Shown here piece after piece: positions 62,101 to 64,000 of a stretch of 64,000 nt of DNA. The notes beneath the pieces were generated by a model. The model saw only the letters and a program-made list of their open reading frames with translations, did no database searches and was not told where the DNA came from. The stretch covers positions 3,348,001-3,412,000 of the forward strand of contig JAXRKN010000042.1 in NCBI GenBank assembly GCA_038502055.1, in the 5' to 3' direction. The stretch's first letter is position 1, and each line of letters begins with the position of its first letter. The position numbers and the translations under genes were made by a program. Source of the DNA: Tanytarsus gracilentus (lineage: Eukaryota > Arthropoda > Insecta > Diptera > Chironomidae).

Positions 62101-63977
62101 ACGCCTCTCGCACCATTGAATACTAATGATAATTTTTATGACACTCGATTATTGTTGTTGCTGAATACACGTTTAAAAATAGCAAATAATTATAGATTAC
62201 ACGCACATTAATTAAAAATCTGATTTATTAATTGTATTTCAAATTTACGCTATTACTAAAAAAATAAATTTAATAATTTTTTAGTAATGTCGTTAGTTTG
62301 AAAAATCGGAGTTCTTTTTGTTGATACACTTGTTTTTGTTGTTATTGATGCAAAAAAATTAATGTTTGTAATAAAAGTAAATTAACAAAATGGTAATTTG
62401 TTGTTGTTATAAATAGAACTTAAGCTTTTTATGGTTGGCGCTTTACCTCTGCACCATCGCAAAGATAAAAACTGTCTTGTGAACACATCCCACTGTTTTG
62501 TGGTAAATTCTTGCTAATTGATTTTTTTATTCTTTCTCAACATTAATTAAAAATCTTAAAGATACCTGGTAAAGACAATGAAGATTATGAGGATATGCCG
62601 ATGATGGTGAGAGGGCCACCTGGAGAGCCGGTAAGTGATTTTTTTAAATCAGAAATTATTTGAAAATTTGTTTGAAACGGAATTTTTTTAAGTAGGGTAA
62701 AGACGGCAGAGATGGAAAGGATGGTAAAGATGGAATCGCTGGGCTTAGAGGAGACAAGGGTGACATCGGTGCTCCTGGGTCGTTGGGTCCAAGAGGGTAA
62801 TTTCATTGATAGTCTTTAAAAGTTATTAAACATGCATTTTTAATTGTAAAATTCAATTATATTTTATGACAAAGTTAAAGTTTAAAAAGCAATTCCTTTT
62901 GTAATCGTGATTTCATGACCTTTCAATATTTTTACATAGTTTGGATGGTATGCCAGGAGAACCAGGAATTGAAGGTAATAACCGTTGTAAAATTTATTGA
63001 TTAATTTATTGGTTTTTAATCTTTCTTATTTCATTCAGGCCCTCCTGGACTACCGGGTAAGTTGGCTATGTCATATTTTTTGACATTTTTAACGAAAATT
63101 TTTGAATTAAATGTTAGGTATGCAAGGGCCTCCTGGAGATAAGGTTTGTTAAAAGTTTTATAATTTAACATAAAATAATCCACTTTTTACAGGGTGAAAA
63201 CGGCGATATTGGCCCTCCTGGTCTTATGGGTAGGTTTCATTTTTCAATTCTTTCCAATTTCAAAATCAAACAAAACTTTTTTTCAATCAATTAGGCCCCC
63301 CTGGACTTCCGGGTAAGTTTTTCTTAATTCTTAGTGTTCATTCAGGCCATAAATAATTTTTTAAATATGATTAATGCACAATCAAAAAGTGCATTCAAAC
63401 ATTTAAATTCATACCTTGGTTTCTGGCCATTATGAACCCCAAAAACAATCAGTGCATTCTGCAAACTTTTAAGATCCGTTATAATTTCAAATATTTATTA
63501 TCAAAGGCCCTCCTGGATATCCCGGCTCTAAAGGAGACAAAGGCGAACGAGGAGATTCAGTAAGTCGTCATCAACTTTGAAATTGAATCAAATTAACCTA
63601 ACTCAAATTCTTCTCACACTAGAAATACCGTAAAATGCGACGACGACAAGATGAACATGGAATGTCTGATGCACCGTATATCAGTCCCGATATAGTAAGC
63701 AATAAATTTTTTACTTCTCTTTTGACTCGCTATAGCGATGATTAATAATTTTCAATTTGTCTTCCTTCTCCATTTACTAGCCAATGGGTCCACCAGGCAA
63801 GTTTAAACGATCATTTTTATGCTTCATTATTTACGATTAACGATTCAATTTATTTCTTTTTTTCATGGAATGATCTATAATGGAACAGGTCCACCAGGTT
63901 AGTATCGATGAATGATTTTTGATTGATTGTCAGAACTCTCTAATAACTGCTTAATTATTTTGTTACAGGCTTACCCG
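38191..63977 (+). CDS. transmembrane (type II) collagen of the XIII/XXIII/XXV kind, partial at the 3' end
   Basis: Twenty-nine exons keep phase. Exon 1 (38191-38719) encodes a Ser/Asn-rich cytoplasmic tail of about 45 residues, one membrane span (about 46-67, NLLIYAICILSLSISLFL), a coiled-coil stalk (about 70-105), an acidic patch, RLKR (144-147, furin-type) and NCLCPPG. Collagenous exons: 54303-54336, 54409-54445, 55393-55429, 55488-55522, 55634-55708, 55821-55889, 59263-59282, 59419-59480, 59537-59564, 59624-59632, 59727-59770, 60295-60402, 60485-60493, 60647-60655, 61009-61035, 61125-61168, 62562-62630, 62696-62796, 62940-62974, 63039-63056, 63118-63143, 63193-63229, 63295-63312, 63507-63559, 63623-63694, 63781-63796, 63889-63897, 63969-63977. 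Gly-X-Y runs are broken by non-collagenous pieces (55634-55889, 62562-62630, 63623-63694). The plan matches membrane collagens, including, as I recall, Drosophila CG42342. The start is ATG 38191; the frame opens further upstream only through GTG. Confidence 0.9.
38720..54302 (+). other. 15.6-kb first intron of the membrane collagen gene
   Basis: Bounded by the donor G/GTAAGC and the acceptor TTTAAAG. The flanking exons are in phase across it (split Gly codon). Apart from the retroposed insertion at 40423-41341 I see no nested gene. Open frames such as 44751-45092 have no domain. Long first introns of developmental genes often hold enhancers, but none can be identified by eye. Confidence 0.7.
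40401..41363 (+). mobile_element. retroposed insertion (about 919 bp) with 22-bp target duplication
   Basis: Positions 40401-40422 and 41342-41363 are identical over 22 bases (starting AATAAACTTGGTCG). They enclose 40423-41341. The inserted segment begins GACGGCCCCTTCGAG and ends in a short tetranucleotide tail, (CAAT)n, immediately before the second repeat. A long target duplication with a simple-repeat 3' tail indicates target-primed reverse transcription, that is, a 5'-truncated or internally deleted non-LTR element or a SINE-like derivative. The open frame at 41060-41302 has no recognisable reverse transcriptase or endonuclease motif. Confidence 0.8.
56347..57397 (+). mobile_element. repeat element B of the Helentron-like family
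   Basis: The 5' end reads TGTTTCAAAACCC then the palindrome CCCACACGTGGG. The 5' subterminal repeat GCGTAACCCAC is at 56377-56387, and its inverted partner GTGGGTTACAC is at 57382-57392 (one mismatch). The interior starts with about 18 copies of a 17-bp minisatellite (CCATTTTCCACTGTGTT, about 56507-56818). Two blocks shared with element A follow, then an A-shared unique stretch (57180-57310), a GACG/GACA microsatellite (about 57318-57350) and the 3' hairpin. Open frames of up to 165 codons here are read-through of the minisatellite, not genes. Confidence 0.82.
56507..56818. repeat. 17-bp minisatellite inside element B
   Basis: About 18 tandem copies of CCATTTTCCACTGTGTT with single-base variants (CTATG, CAGTG, TCATT). 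The same 17-bp unit occurs in only about five degenerate copies in element A, so the array has expanded independently. Confidence 0.9.
57398..58292 (+). mobile_element. repeat element C of the Helentron-like family, head-to-tail with B
   Basis: Starts directly where element B ends, with the same 5' sequence (ATGTTTCAAAACCCACACG). The subterminal repeat GCGTAACCCAC (57428-57438) pairs perfectly with GTGGGTTACGC (58276-58286). The interior holds four units of 120-129 bases, each containing TTCCTGGTCCAAT or a close variant (starting near 57561, 57690, 57819 and 57939). A long GACG/GACA microsatellite (58180-58242) lies just before the 3' hairpin. The apparent open frames 57420-57644 and 57651-58016 follow these units and are not genes. 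Confidence 0.82.
60710..60985 (-). mobile_element. probable decayed copy of the Helentron-like family
   Basis: Positions 60936-60975 (ACAAGTGGGTT...CACGTGTTGGTTTTGA) resemble the 5' end of element A in the same orientation, with scattered substitutions. CAACCCACTAAG at 60712-60723 resembles the opposite end (TAACCCACGAAG). The inside is short and lacks the microsatellite. It lies in a collagen intron between the exons at 60647 and 61009. Confidence 0.4.
61352..61371. repeat. (GAT)n microsatellite
   Basis: A short run of GAT repeats in the collagen intron that follows exon 61125-61168. This 1.4-kb intron is otherwise AT-rich with no recognised feature. Confidence 0.8.
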
Positions 63978-64000
63978 GTAAGTTTATTGACATTGATTGA

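Overview
The window is nuclear DNA of an insect, most likely a dipteran of the nematoceran (midge or mosquito) kind. It is very AT-rich, most introns are 50-120 bases with GT-AG ends, and the gene set is insect-typical: a ZAD zinc-finger protein, painless, Fasciclin-2 and a multi-exon insect CRAL-TRIO protein. Assignment below Insecta is inference; nothing here fixes the species. There are no bacterial features, tRNAs, rRNAs or CRISPR arrays.

Layout. The first 32 kb is gene-dense. The 5' end of a Fas2-like cell-adhesion gene lies on the minus strand (483-874). A CRAL-TRIO lipid carrier (+, 2851-4061) is convergent with an orphan class A GPCR (-, 4092-5653); their stop codons are 30 bases apart. 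Then come a ZAD-C2H2 zinc-finger gene (+, 6262-7443), an unrecognised coiled-coil gene (+, 8199-8807), the TRPA channel painless (+, 13649-16715), dynactin p24 (+, 17142-17711), an ARMC3-like armadillo/EDR1 protein (+, 22889-25644), the mitochondrial kinase PINK1 (-, 27021-29188) and a katanin p60-like AAA ATPase with a LisH domain, KATNAL2 (-, 29828-31796). ARMC3 and KATNAL2 both point to cilia or flagella in other animals. The other genes share no evident pathway, and there are no operons.

From 38191 to the right edge runs one large gene, a membrane-anchored collagen of the type XIII/XXIII/XXV kind. Its first exon holds the cytoplasmic tail, the membrane span and a coiled-coil stalk. A 15.6-kb intron follows, then at least 28 tiny exons encoding Gly-X-Y repeats. 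Five are only 9 bases long (one triplet each), and two introns use GC instead of GT donors. The gene runs off the window.

Mobile DNA is conspicuous. There is a 158-bp hAT-type MITE with a perfect 8-bp target duplication just after the zinc-finger stop codon, and a 1.6-kb TA-flanked element carrying eight copies of one 14-bp motif just after the dynactin p24 stop codon. A retroposed insertion with a 22-bp target duplication lies in the collagen first intron. Finally there is a family of about 0.9-1 kb elements (one copy at 21.7 kb, a head-to-tail pair at 56.3-58.3 kb and a decayed copy at 60.7 kb). They have subterminal inverted repeats, a 3' hairpin, a tetranucleotide microsatellite and copy-specific minisatellites, an architecture that recalls Helentron/DINE-type rolling-circle elements. 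This family is the most interesting non-genic signal in the window.
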